From positions 124,001-188,000 of the forward strand of contig NZ_RQIH01000003.1 of the NCBI RefSeq assembly GCF_003939025.1: DNA of 64,000 nucleotides, written 5' to 3'. A model generated the notes under the pieces. It was given only the letters and a program-made list of their open reading frames with translations. It had not been told where the DNA came from and did not search any database. Positions 1 to 7,885 of the stretch are shown in pieces (position 1 is the first letter of the stretch; each line of letters begins with the position of its first letter). This stretch comes from Rhizobium sophoriradicis (lineage in GTDB: Bacteria; Pseudomonadota; Alphaproteobacteria; Rhizobiales; Rhizobiaceae). A program made the position numbers and the translations under genes.

Positions 1-165
1 CTGGTCGGCCACAATCCGACCATGGAGCAGGCGCTGGAGGCACTGATCGGCCCCGAGGCGATGGTCAGCGCCCTTCCCGGCGGCTTTCCGACGGCAGGCC
101 TTGCCGTGATCGATTTCGATGTGTCCGTCACTGCCTGGCGCCTGACCGATTTCGTTGTCGTCTGA
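1..165 (+). CDS. SixA-type histidine phosphatase, C-terminal fragment
   Basis: The window opens inside this gene; only the last 54 codons and the TGA stop are present. The fragment begins with LVGHNPT, matching the second conserved His segment (GHNP) of SixA-type phosphohistidine phosphatases, a branch of the histidine phosphatase superfamily. The His of GHNP is part of the phosphate pocket. The N-terminal RHG motif that would settle the family lies outside the window. SixA of E. coli acts on phosphohistidine proteins; the substrate here is unknown. It lies upstream of the YcjX gene on the same strand. Confidence 0.7.
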   Translation: MVGHNPTMEQALEALIGPEAMVSALPGGFPTAGLAVIDFDVSVTAWRLTDFVVV

Positions 166-297
166 AGTCGTCGGAGCAATTGGAAGAGCGGCAGATAATT
201 TCGTTTTCTGCGGGAAACGGAAATGCGTTCGCGCCACTTCTTTTGCGGACAACGTCGCCTTCCTATATTGCCGGCAGTCATCAATCGGAATCGCGCC

Positions 298-1773
298 TTG
301 CCGCCACGCCTGACATCCCTTGCGGACGACGCCCGCATCGCCTTCGACAATCTCGCCGACCGGGCGACCGGCCTGGTCAATCCGACCTTAAGGCTCGGCG
401 TCACCGGCCTCTCGCGATCCGGCAAGACGGTTTTCATCTCCTCGCTTGTCCACAATCTCCTGCATGGCGGCCGACTGCCGCTGTTCGAGCCGGTGCAATC
501 GGGGCGCGTTTCCGCCGTGCGGCTCGAGCCGCAGCCTGATGATGCCGTGCCCCGCTTCCAATACGAGGATCATATCCGGGCGCTGGTGAAGGACCGCATC
601 TGGCCGGATTCGACCCGCGCCATTTCCGAGTTGCGCATCACGCTCGATTATCAGAGCGCCAGCGGGTGGAATCGCCTGTTCTCGCCCGGCCGGCTGTCGA
701 TCGATATCGTCGATTATCCCGGTGAATGGCTGCTCGACCTGCCGCTGCTCGGCAAGGATTATCGCACCTTCAGTGAGGAGACGATCGCGCTGGCGCAAAC
801 CGGCGTCCGCTCCGCCTTGTCGCAGGGATGGTTGGCGCTGACACGTGCCGCCGATATAAATGCCGGCGCCGACGAGATGGTCGCCCGCGAACTTGCCACC
901 GCCTTTGCCGATTATCTCAAGGCCTGCAAGGCCGACGAACGCTCGCTCTCCACCTTGCCGCCCGGGCGCCTGCTTCTGCCCGGCGATCTCGACGGCTCGC
1001 CGGCGCTGACCTTCGCTCCGCTCGCCTTGCCGCCCGACGGACGTCCCGATCGCGGCTCGCTCTGGGCGATGATGGATAGGCGATACGAAGCCTATAAGTC
1101 GGTGGTCGTCAAACCCTTCTTCCGCGAGCATTTCGCCCGGCTCGACCGCCAGATCGTGCTGGTCGACGCGCTGCAGGCGATGAACCGCGGCCCCGAAGCC
1201 GTTCAGGATCTGGAACGCGCACTGACCGATGTGCTCGCCTGTTTCCGCCCGGGCACCAATTCGCTGCTCTCCTCGCTGCTTGGCCGCCGTATCGACCGCG
1301 TATTGGTCGCCGCCACCAAGGCCGATCATCTCCATCATGAGAGCCATGACCGACTCGACGCATTGACCCGCCGCCTCGTCGATCGCGCCATCGCCCGCAT
1401 TGGCATGGCCGGCGCCGGCATCGATGTGATGGCGCTTGCCTCCGTGCGAGCAACTCGAGAGGCGTTGGTCAAACGTGACGGCCATGACCTGCCCGTTATT
1501 GTCGGGACGCCGATGGCGGGTGAAACCATTGCCGGCGAGCGCTTCGACGGCCAGAGAAAGACCGCGATCTTCCCCGGCGACCTGCCGCAGGATCCGGAAG
1601 GGCTGTTTGACCGTATCGCCTCGGGCGACAACGGTGGAACCCTGCCCGAAGTCAATGTCGTCAGGTTCCGTCCGCCGCATCTCGAGGAAACCGGCGGCGG
1701 CATCAAGCTGTCGGTGCCGCATATCCGCCTCGACCGCGCCATGCAGTTCCTGTTCGGAGACCGTCTCGCATGA
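298..1773 (+). CDS. ycjX: YcjX family P-loop protein (DUF463)
   Basis: A 491-residue predicted nucleotide-binding protein of the YcjX/DUF463 family. A Walker A motif GLSRSGKT sits at about residues 37-44 and a DYPGEW segment resembles the switch-II DxxG of GTPases. The family is widespread in Gram-negative bacteria, stress-induced in some, and of unknown biochemical role. I place the start at a TTG just before PPRLTSL, where rhizobial homologues begin as I remember them; an in-frame ATG at 223 would add 25 residues of poor codon bias. The stop overlaps the next gene by 4 bases (ATGA), so the two are translationally coupled. Confidence 0.85.
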   Translation: MPPRLTSLADDARIAFDNLADRATGLVNPTLRLGVTGLSRSGKTVFISSLVHNLLHGGRLPLFEPVQSGRVSAVRLEPQPDDAVPRFQYEDHIRALVKDRIWPDSTRAISELRITLDYQSASGWNRLFSPGRLSIDIVDYPGEWLLDLPLLGKDYRTFSEETIALAQTGVRSALSQGWLALTRAADINAGADEMVARELATAFADYLKACKADERSLSTLPPGRLLLPGDLDGSPALTFAPLALPPDGRPDRGSLWAMMDRRYEAYKSVVVKPFFREHFARLDRQIVLVDALQAMNRGPEAVQDLERALTDVLACFRPGTNSLLSSLLGRRIDRVLVAATKADHLHHESHDRLDALTRRLVDRAIARIGMAGAGIDVMALASVRATREALVKRDGHDLPVIVGTPMAGETIAGERFDGQRKTAIFPGDLPQDPEGLFDRIASGDNGGTLPEVNVVRFRPPHLEETGGGIKLSVPHIRLDRAMQFLFGDRLA

Positions 1774-2849
1774 GCAAGCCCCCGTCCGATCCGCCGCGCC
1801 GCCCACCCGCAGCCTTCGCTTATGAAGATGAGGCATCCGAGCCGCGCGATAGCGGCCGCCAGCAGCAAGGCCGGCGCAAACCCGAAAGCTTCTCTGAGAA
1901 TATCCTCGTGACGCCCGACGAGGATGACCCCTTCATCAATCCTGAAGGGGATCTGAGCGCGCTGCCGGTCGCGACGCCACGCAAGCGGCGTACCTCCTTC
2001 GGCAAGATCGCCGCCGGCGCCTTCGGCATCCTGCTGTCGCTCGGCATCGGTCTCTGGACCGACCGGCTGATCCGCGATCTCTTCACCCGCGCCGACTGGT
2101 TGGGTTACGCAGCCCTTGGTGTGCTCGCGATCGGCATCCTCGCCGTGTTTGCCCTCATCATCCGCGAGACCGCGGGCATGATGCGCCTTGCCGCCGTGCA
2201 GACGATCAAGGCCGAAGCGGAAGCCGCGATTCTCGAAACCCGGCCGGCGAAGGCGCGCGCCGTCGTTGCGCGCCTTACCACGCTGCTTGCCGCCAACCCC
2301 GAGACATCGAAGGGACGTGCGACGCTGAAGGCGACCGAGGGTGAGGTCATCGACCCCCCGCATCTGATTGCCTTGGCCGAACGAGAACTGCTCGCCCCGC
2401 TCGACCGCAAGGCCCGCGCCCTCATCGTCAATGCCTCCAAACGCGTCTCGATCGTCACCGCCGTCAGCCCGCGCGCGGTCGTCGACTTGCTGTATGTACT
2501 TTACGAGGCCGTCCGCCTCATTCGCGCGATGGCGGAACTCTACGGCGGCCGTCCCGGCACGCTCGGCATGTTCCGCCTTCTGCGAGACGTGCTGGCGCAT
2601 CTGGCGGTCACCGGTTCGATCGCCGTCGGTGACAGCCTCGTCCAGCAGGTGCTCGGCCATGGGCTGGCCTCGAAGCTCTCGGCCCGACTCGGCGAGGGTG
2701 TCATCAACGGCCTGATGACCGCCCGGATCGGAATCGCAGCCATGGATCTTTGCCGCCCGCTAAGCTTCCGCGCGCTGAAACGGCCGGGAATCGGAGATTT
2801 CATCGGCGATCTCACGCCTTCCATGTCACCGCGCAGCAACAATCCTTAA
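1770..2849 (+). CDS. YcjF/TIGR01620-type membrane protein (DUF697)
   Basis: A 359-residue membrane protein of the DUF697 (YcjF-like) family that regularly follows ycjX. The first 75 residues are polar and Pro/Arg-rich, two hydrophobic segments follow at about residues 79-96 and 110-132, and the rest is a soluble Ala/Arg-rich domain with the family's GxxGxL-type glycine pattern near the end. Start overlap (ATGA) with the upstream gene shows operon organisation. Function is unknown; with YcjX it probably forms a membrane-linked nucleotide-dependent module. Confidence 0.8.
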   Translation: MSKPPSDPPRRPPAAFAYEDEASEPRDSGRQQQGRRKPESFSENILVTPDEDDPFINPEGDLSALPVATPRKRRTSFGKIAAGAFGILLSLGIGLWTDRLIRDLFTRADWLGYAALGVLAIGILAVFALIIRETAGMMRLAAVQTIKAEAEAAILETRPAKARAVVARLTTLLAANPETSKGRATLKATEGEVIDPPHLIALAERELLAPLDRKARALIVNASKRVSIVTAVSPRAVVDLLYVLYEAVRLIRAMAELYGGRPGTLGMFRLLRDVLAHLAVTGSIAVGDSLVQQVLGHGLASKLSARLGEGVINGLMTARIGIAAMDLCRPLSFRALKRPGIGDFIGDLTPSMSPRSNNP

Positions 2850-3058
2850 TCGACGAAGCAATTCCGCACCTTTCGCCTTCCTCAGCGTCAAGTTATAAAA
2901 ATTTATCCAGTTCAACGGGTTAGCGGCAGGATTTTAGAATCCGTAAGGCATGGCACGCCTGTAATCCCTTGCATTTCGGCACAGTCGAAAGGAAGGATTA
3001 ACCATTCTTCGGCAAAACTTGGCACCAGTTCGTGAGTGGTGTTTGCCAAGGAAAATCC

Positions 3059-3610
3059 ATGTATTCGCGCAAGTTTCTCTTCGTATGCGGCCTCGCCGCC
3101 GCGGCATTGTCTCCGGTCGCAGATGTCGCTCCGGCAGCCACCGCCGCAACCCGTGACAAGGCCTTCTTCGAATCCGTCGCGGGCTCCTGGAAGGGCCCCG
3201 GCGAGATCGTCGCCGGTAAGTACAAGGGCACGAAATTCACCTGCAACCTGATCGGTGAGCCCACCGGCGACAGCAATGCCGGCATCAAACTCGATGGCAC
3301 CTGCCGCGTCGGCGTCTTCAAGCAGCCGATGACCGCTGTCATCTCCCAGTCGGGCTCCAGCTATAAAGGCAAGTTTCTCGATGGCGCCGCCGGCAAAGGT
3401 CTTGACGTCGTCTCCGGCGCCGTCACCGAGGATACCGTCGTGGTCGGCATCAACCGCGCCAAGCTGAACGGAGCAATGATCGCCCGCGTGCGCGACGACA
3501 AGACGATGAACGTCACCGTTTCGGTCAAGGTGGAAAGCCAGATGATCCCTGTTATCGGCCTGACATTGACGCGTCAGGTCGACGAAATGGCCGTCGGCTC
3601 CATCCAGTAG
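3059..3610 (+). CDS. Small exported protein of unknown function
   Basis: A 183-residue protein starting MYSRKFLF, with an N-terminal signal peptide (hydrophobic run to about residue 20, Ala-rich cleavage zone near 22-28). ATG 3059 is chosen because AAGGAAA lies at the right distance upstream; an in-frame GTG at 3032 lacks one. The mature part is beta-rich with many Gly/Lys/Val residues (GSWKGPGEIV near the start, two Cys), suggesting a small periplasmic beta-barrel-like domain. I do not recognise a named family. It is a single gene closed by the hairpin at 3639. Confidence 0.6.
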   Translation: MYSRKFLFVCGLAAAALSPVADVAPAATAATRDKAFFESVAGSWKGPGEIVAGKYKGTKFTCNLIGEPTGDSNAGIKLDGTCRVGVFKQPMTAVISQSGSSYKGKFLDGAAGKGLDVVSGAVTEDTVVVGINRAKLNGAMIARVRDDKTMNVTVSVKVESQMIPVIGLTLTRQVDEMAVGSIQ

Positions 3611-3638
3611 ACAGATCGCATAACGGATTTTCCTGAAG

Positions 3639-3659
3639 CGGCGGGTTTCCCGCCGTTTC
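3639..3659 (+). terminator. Rho-independent terminator
   Basis: CGGCGGG, loop TTT, CCCGCCG, then TTTCG. A 7-bp GC stem just downstream of the exported protein and facing the folK end; it could serve both convergent transcripts. Confidence 0.6.
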
Positions 3660-3678
3660 GCGTTTCAGGATCCCGGCT

Positions 3679-4206
3679 TCAGGCGCTCCGCCACCAGTCG
3701 CCTCTGTCATCGGCCACCTCGATGCCAGTCACGTCGGCGTCGAGCAGCCAGTCGCTGACCGGCCGCCCCCTGACGAGAAGGCTTGGCGCGATATCGGCAA
3801 GCGGCATCAGCACGAAACCGCGCTCCGTCATCCGCGGATGCGGCAGTTCCAGCCGCGGCGCGTCCTGGGCGACGTCGCCATAGGTCAGCACGTCGATATC
3901 GAGCGTGCGCGGCCCCCAGCGTTCGACACGCTCGCGTTTCATCTCGCGTTCGATTGACAGGCAGAGATCGAGCAAAGCTTCCGGAGGAAGCCAGGTTTCG
4001 ATGACGGCGCAGGCGTTGAAGAAGAAGGATTGGTCCGTCTTGCCCCAGGGCGGCGTCCGATAGAGCCGTGACACGGCGGTAATACGGCACTCGTCGTGCC
4101 CGTCGAGCCTTTGCAGCGCCGCTGCCATCGCCTTTACCGGCTCGCCGATATTGCCGCCGAGGCCGAGGGTGGCGGATCGCGATGCGGCCTCAGGCAAAGT
4201 GCTCAA
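3679..4206 (-). CDS. folK: HPPK, 6-hydroxymethyl-7,8-dihydropterin pyrophosphokinase
   Basis: A 175-residue enzyme that moves pyrophosphate from ATP to 6-hydroxymethyl-dihydropterin, the step before dihydropteroate synthase in folate synthesis. The family N-terminal motif appears as LGLGGNIGEP and the signature RWGPRTLDIDVL, with its two Mg-binding Asp residues, is intact. Length is normal. It is the last gene of a minus-strand folP-folB-folK operon; its start overlaps the folB stop by 17 bases. Confidence 0.95.
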   Translation of the reverse strand: MSTLPEAASRSATLGLGGNIGEPVKAMAAALQRLDGHDECRITAVSRLYRTPPWGKTDQSFFFNACAVIETWLPPEALLDLCLSIEREMKRERVERWGPRTLDIDVLTYGDVAQDAPRLELPHPRMTERGFVLMPLADIAPSLLVRGRPVSDWLLDADVTGIEVADDRGDWWRSA

Positions 4207-4555
4207 CGCTCACCTGCACGAAATCGAGCACGCCGGGCACCGGCGCGTTCGGCTTGCGCACCGTGATCTTCGCCCGCCGGACCTGCGGAAACGTCTCGCA
4301 GAGCCCCTTGGCGATATCGAGCGCCAGGGCCTCGATGAGATAGCGCCGCTTGCCGGTGACGATCTGCTCGATCACGGTGAAAGCGATGCCGTAATTGACG
4401 GTATCGTCGATCGAGTCGCTTTTCAGCGCCTCGCCGGCGACGACATCGAGCTCGGCATCGACGAAGAACCGCTGGCCGAGGAATTCCTCCTCATCATGCA
4501 CGCCGTGGCGCGCAAAGAAGGCGCAATTCTGCAGCGTGATCGTGTAGGTGGTCAT
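4190..4555 (-). CDS. folB: Dihydroneopterin aldolase
   Basis: A 121-residue enzyme that cleaves 7,8-dihydroneopterin to 6-hydroxymethyl-dihydropterin and glycolaldehyde. The FolB features FFARHGVHDEEEFLGQ (with the active-site Glu) and the later SDSIDDTVNYG segment are present, as is the conserved Lys in the C-terminal KITVRKPNAP. Full length. The start overlaps the folP stop by 4 bases and the stop overlaps folK by 17, so the three genes are tightly coupled. Confidence 0.95.
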   Translation of the reverse strand: MTTYTITLQNCAFFARHGVHDEEEFLGQRFFVDAELDVVAGEALKSDSIDDTVNYGIAFTVIEQIVTGKRRYLIEALALDIAKGLCETFPQVRRAKITVRKPNAPVPGVLDFVQVSVEHFA

Positions 4556-5421
4556 GTCGGCCGCTTCCTCTCGAATTCCTGGCGCGCATTGAGCATAGCA
4601 TCGGCGACATCAAGCGCATCCCTGTTGATTGCGACATTGTGCACCCGGAAAACCGCAGCTCCTTGGAGGCGCAGCAGCACGCTCGTCGCAGCCGTCGCCA
4701 CGTCCCGGTCCGAAGCATCCCGCCCGGTCACGGTGCCGAGGAAACGTTTGCGTGAGGTGCCGGCAAGCAACGGTAGGCCAAAGCGCGAAAGTTCGGAAAA
4801 CCGCGCCATCAGTTCCAGATTCTCCTCCGCCGTCTCCTTGGCAAAGCCGAAGCCCGGATCGAGCACGATGCGGTCGCTGTTGACACCTGCCGCAGCGGCG
4901 ATCGCAAGCGACCGTTCGAGAAAGTGCACCTGGTCGGCGATCACATCGGCAAGCTTGATCCGGTCGCGGCCGGTATGCATGATGCAGAGCCCCGCCCCTG
5001 TCGCCGCAGCCAGCTCCGCGATACCGCTCTCCTTCTGCAGTCCGGAGACATCGTTGACGATATGGGCGCCGGCGCTGACCGCAAGCCGCGCCGTCTCGGC
5101 GCGATAGGTGTCGATGGATATCAGCGCCTGGGTGCGGCCGCGCAGCGCCTCGATCACCGGCAATACCCGCGCCTGCTCCTCCGAAGGGCTGACCGATGCT
5201 GCGCCCGGCCGGGTCGATTCGCCGCCGATGTCGACAATCGCGGCGCCATCGCTCACCGCCTGCAGCGCGTGTTCGACGGCGGCATCGACGGTTTTGAAGC
5301 GTCCGCCATCGGAAAAGGAGTCCGGCGTCACATTAATGATCGCCATGATGAGAGAACGACGGCCGAGTTCGATCTCCCGGCCATGGCCGACACGCCATAA
5401 ACTGCCTTCGAGCCCTGTCAC
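4552..5421 (-). CDS. folP: Dihydropteroate synthase
   Basis: A 289-residue TIM-barrel enzyme that joins hydroxymethyl-dihydropterin pyrophosphate to p-aminobenzoate and is the target of sulfonamides. Both signatures are present: INVTPDSFSDGG and DIGGESTRPGA; IDTYRAE, IVNDVSG and LDPGFGF follow in normal order. I choose the GTG at 5421, preceded by AGGA at 8 bases; an in-frame ATG at 5457 would add 12 residues without a clear ribosome site. First gene of folP-folB-folK. Confidence 0.93.
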   Translation of the reverse strand: MTGLEGSLWRVGHGREIELGRRSLIMAIINVTPDSFSDGGRFKTVDAAVEHALQAVSDGAAIVDIGGESTRPGAASVSPSEEQARVLPVIEALRGRTQALISIDTYRAETARLAVSAGAHIVNDVSGLQKESGIAELAAATGAGLCIMHTGRDRIKLADVIADQVHFLERSLAIAAAAGVNSDRIVLDPGFGFAKETAEENLELMARFSELSRFGLPLLAGTSRKRFLGTVTGRDASDRDVATAATSVLLRLQGAAVFRVHNVAINRDALDVADAMLNARQEFERKRPT

Positions 5422-5523
5422 CAGACTTGTCCTATTGATGACGAAAAAAGCCGCCATCCGATATTGCGCTTGCGGTGGCTATGCCCCAAGCTCCTGTCGA
5501 TTTCAACATGGGTTGCGTTCAGA

Positions 5524-6150
5524 ATGCCGCTTGCAGTGCGTTATATGGTCCTTCCTGTCGCCTTTTCCATTGCTCTGTCTCTCAGCGGCGAAGCTGCAGC
5601 CGAAGTGATCGCAACGAAAAGCTATTCCTATTTCGACATCCGCGGCAAAACCGCGGAGGAGCTCGACCAGGAACTCAGCCGGCGCGGCCCGACGGCGAGC
5701 GGCTCGTCGGCGCGCCATCCCGGCGCCACCAAGATCCGCTTCGGCGGCGAGGCCACCTATATTCAGGATGACGGCCGCTGCCGCGTCGGCAACGTCAAGG
5801 TCACGGTCCACACCCAGATCATTCTGCCGCGCTGGAACAGCCGCCGTGGTGCCAGCAAGGAACTGTCGATGATCTGGGACGCGTTGTCGAGCGACATCAA
5901 GCGCCACGAGGAGCGCCATGCGGAGATCGCCAGAGATCAGGCCCGCGCCATGGAGCGCGCCATCCGCGCCCTGCCGCAGCAGCGCAGCTGCGAGGCCATG
6001 CAGGAGCTCGTCTCCAACGAGTCAGCTCGCGGTATAGAGGAGCACGATCGGCTGCAGGCGCGATTCGACCGGGTTGAGGCGGTCAATTTCCAGAAGCGCA
6101 TGTTGCGATTGCTGAATAATCGAATCAAAGGTCGAGCCGGCGCAAAATAA
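5524..6150 (+). CDS. DUF922 exported protein, Zn-protease-like motif
   Basis: A 208-residue protein with a signal peptide (MPLAVRYMVLPVAFSIALS, Ala-rich cleavage near residue 27). The body matches DUF922: YSYFDIRGKTAEEL near the mature start and HEERHAEIA about two thirds along, an HExxH-like arrangement typical of the family, though here it reads HEERH with an extra His. ATG 5524 is preferred because the signal peptide starts there; upstream in-frame codons only add an Arg-rich stretch. Probably periplasmic; peptidase activity is not proven for the family. Confidence 0.75.
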   Translation: MPLAVRYMVLPVAFSIALSLSGEAAAEVIATKSYSYFDIRGKTAEELDQELSRRGPTASGSSARHPGATKIRFGGEATYIQDDGRCRVGNVKVTVHTQIILPRWNSRRGASKELSMIWDALSSDIKRHEERHAEIARDQARAMERAIRALPQQRSCEAMQELVSNESARGIEEHDRLQARFDRVEAVNFQKRMLRLLNNRIKGRAGAK

Positions 6151-6269
6151 GGATTTTTCAAGCTGCTTGCGAGCGGAAAAACTTAGCTGCGCAACGAAAC
6201 TTGTGCGAAACTTGCGCGCTCCCCAGCGTCTTAATGGTCATTTTTCATCCTGGCAGACTCAACCGGAAC

Positions 6270-6425
6270 GCGTTAATATGAACGCATTCGAAAGTTCAGC
6301 TACGGCATCTGGACTTCCTCGCTGGGTTCTCCTGGCGCGTTCCGAAGCCGCGGATGGTCCTCCCTCATCCGTAGGTAATGCGCCCGCCTCGCCTCGCTCG
6401 CACCAGCGCGCGAGGCGTCTTTTTT
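6270..6425 (+). ncRNA. Candidate small RNA with intrinsic terminator
   Basis: The 300 bases between the DUF922 gene and the convergent ferredoxin hold no credible gene. They contain several short CU-rich, anti-Shine-Dalgarno-like stretches (TTCTCCTGG, GGTCCTCCCTC) and end in a strong hairpin with TCTTTTTT. That mix is typical of alphaproteobacterial trans-acting sRNAs. The 5' end is a guess placed after an AT-rich GTTAATAT. The upstream protein gene could also simply use this as its 3' end. I cannot match it to a named family. Confidence 0.4.
6390..6425 (+). terminator. Strong Rho-independent terminator
   Basis: CGCCTCGC pairs with GCGAGGCG around a 12-base loop and is followed by TCTTTTTTG. 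It ends either the DUF922 transcript or a separate small RNA, and lies just before the convergent ferredoxin stop. Confidence 0.8.
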
Positions 6426-6451
6426 GTGGTTATAGCGGCGAAAGGCCGACC

Positions 6452-6772
6452 TCAGGCTTGGCGTTCAGGCACGTGCACTATGAGCCCGTCATAGGCGGCC
6501 TTCATCCGGATCTGACAGGAGAGCCGCGAGGTCGGGCGCACATCGAAAGCGAAGTCGAGCATGTCCTCTTCCATCGCTTCGGGCTGGCCGACCTTCTCCG
6601 TCCATTCTTCGTCGACATAGACGTGACAGGTCGCGCACGCGCAGGCGCCGCCGCATTCGGCCTCAATGCCGGGCACCGAATTGCGCACGGCATTTTCCAT
6701 CACGGTTGAGCCTTGATCGACGTCGAGGTCGAAGCGCGTGCCGTCGAAGGCGACGATGGTAAGTTTGGGCAT
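6452..6772 (-). CDS. Adrenodoxin-type [2Fe-2S] ferredoxin
   Basis: A 106-residue electron carrier. Cysteines at 40, 46, 49 and 86 give the adrenodoxin/putidaredoxin spacing C-x5-C-x2-C-x36-C, in [12 protein letters not shown] and SCQIRM, binding one 2Fe-2S cluster. Acidic stretches around [10 protein letters not shown] fit the partner-docking helix of this class. Similar rhizobial genes are called fdxB or simply ferredoxin; roles range from Fe-S cluster assembly to P450 electron supply. It stands alone here, so no partner can be inferred. Confidence 0.9.
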   Translation of the reverse strand: MPKLTIVAFDGTRFDLDVDQGSTVMENAVRNSVPGIEAECGGACACATCHVYVDEEWTEKVGQPEAMEEDMLDFAFDVRPTSRLSCQIRMKAAYDGLIVHVPERQA

Positions 6773-7039
6773 CAGGACTATTTCCGGTCTTGAAATGGGT
6801 GGGCGGCTCTACTTCAGACAATTCGACGCATCAGTCAACATTGCGAAATTCGCCATAACCTCGCAGATCGGGCCGTCGCCCGTCGTCTTCAATGCGTCAT
6901 ATCGGAGGTCGCAAAAAGACCCGTGGTTCCGCAATGGAACAGCGGCCCGCTGCCTAATTCCTTAATTAATGGCCGTTCAAACTGCTACAGGTCTGAAAAG
7001 ACGCGCGGCGCTGTGGTTCGAACAACGGTGAAAGAGAGA

Positions 7040-7423
7040 TCAGCCGCGGCAGAGCTTCAGGATGAAATTCTCCGCGTCGAGGACGGCAGCGCCCAGCGCC
7101 GCCATCGCACCGGCATCGCCGCCGGTCTCCTCGATGACTTCCGCCGTCTGCGACACGCGGAATGCGCCGACCGAACTAGCCGCGCCTTTCAGCCTGTGCG
7201 CGGCGGCGCCGACACGGACGGTTTCGCCGCTCGCAATATCCTGAAGACAGGCGCGGGCTTGGCGGGCAAACATCTGAAGGACTTCGATTTCCAGCGTCTT
7301 GTCCCCCATCGTCTGCTTTGCGAGGTGAACCAGGTCGATCGGCCGGACCTTCGAGGGACAAGGTCCCTTTGCATTGTCCGGCGCCTCGAATACGATATTC
7401 AATGCTGCCATCTGGGCCGCCAT
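7040..7423 (-). CDS. Hpt domain phosphotransfer protein
   Basis: A 127-residue stand-alone histidine phosphotransfer protein. The motif AAHRLKGAASSVGA contains the phospho-acceptor His (about residue 76) with the usual HxLKGxA surroundings, and the protein is predicted all-helical. The start at 7423 (MAAQMAALN) has GGAGA at a good distance; the frame is open further upstream but Cys-rich and unlike coding sequence. It carries phosphate between hybrid kinases and response regulators. It is transcribed away from rgsE across a region with a CtrA-type box; a link to polar or cell-cycle signalling is inference. Confidence 0.8.
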   Translation of the reverse strand: MAAQMAALNIVFEAPDNAKGPCPSKVRPIDLVHLAKQTMGDKTLEIEVLQMFARQARACLQDIASGETVRVGAAAHRLKGAASSVGAFRVSQTAEVIEETGGDAGAMAALGAAVLDAENFILKLCRG

Positions 7424-7593
7424 CAGCCAATTCTCCGTCTCACGTCGTCCGCACTTGCAACAGTTCTGCGTCACGAGGGTGGCCATCCCGTTAAATTCCG
7501 GCACAGCGGGCGCGGAAATCTCGGCATATGGTTAACGTCCGTTAAATATCCCTAAATTATTGGTTTTTAAGCCGGCTCTCGGATTCAAAATTG

Positions 7594-7609
7594 TTAACAA
7601 CGGGTTAAC
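7594..7609. promoter_or_regulatory. CtrA-type binding site
   Basis: TTAA-CAACGGG-TTAAC matches the full CtrA consensus TTAA-N7-TTAA(C). It lies 171 bases upstream of the Hpt start and 277 (or 187 for the longer start) upstream of rgsE. A second, off-spaced TTAA-N6-TTAA lies at 7532-7545. The remainder of the 7424-7885 gap shows no other clear element. Binding is not shown. Confidence 0.55.
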
Positions 7610-7885
7610 GAGCCGGAAATCTCAAGCCTTCATTAATTGTGTGACGAGCCCAGATGTGTCACTACGATACTGGTGGAGCGGGTTTATGGTACGCGCCTTT
7701 GCCGAGTGAGTGGATAATGGTAGTGTTTTGATACCTTCCGTTTGAAAAAGCGGCTATCTACTCTGAAATGACATGCTTATCCGTCCGCGGTTGGGATGGA
7801 GGGCATAACGGCAAAGTTGTTCCGGGATAAGGCGGAAGCCTGGGCAGCGCTGGCGGACCGGCCGACAGTAACGAGGCGTAACCGA

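Noticed and set aside
388..1836. A 482-codon minus-strand open frame opposite ycjX, and similar long frames opposite nadE, fumC, fumA and rgsE
   Set aside because: GC-rich third-position bias keeps antisense frames open. None shows a recognisable motif or start signal.
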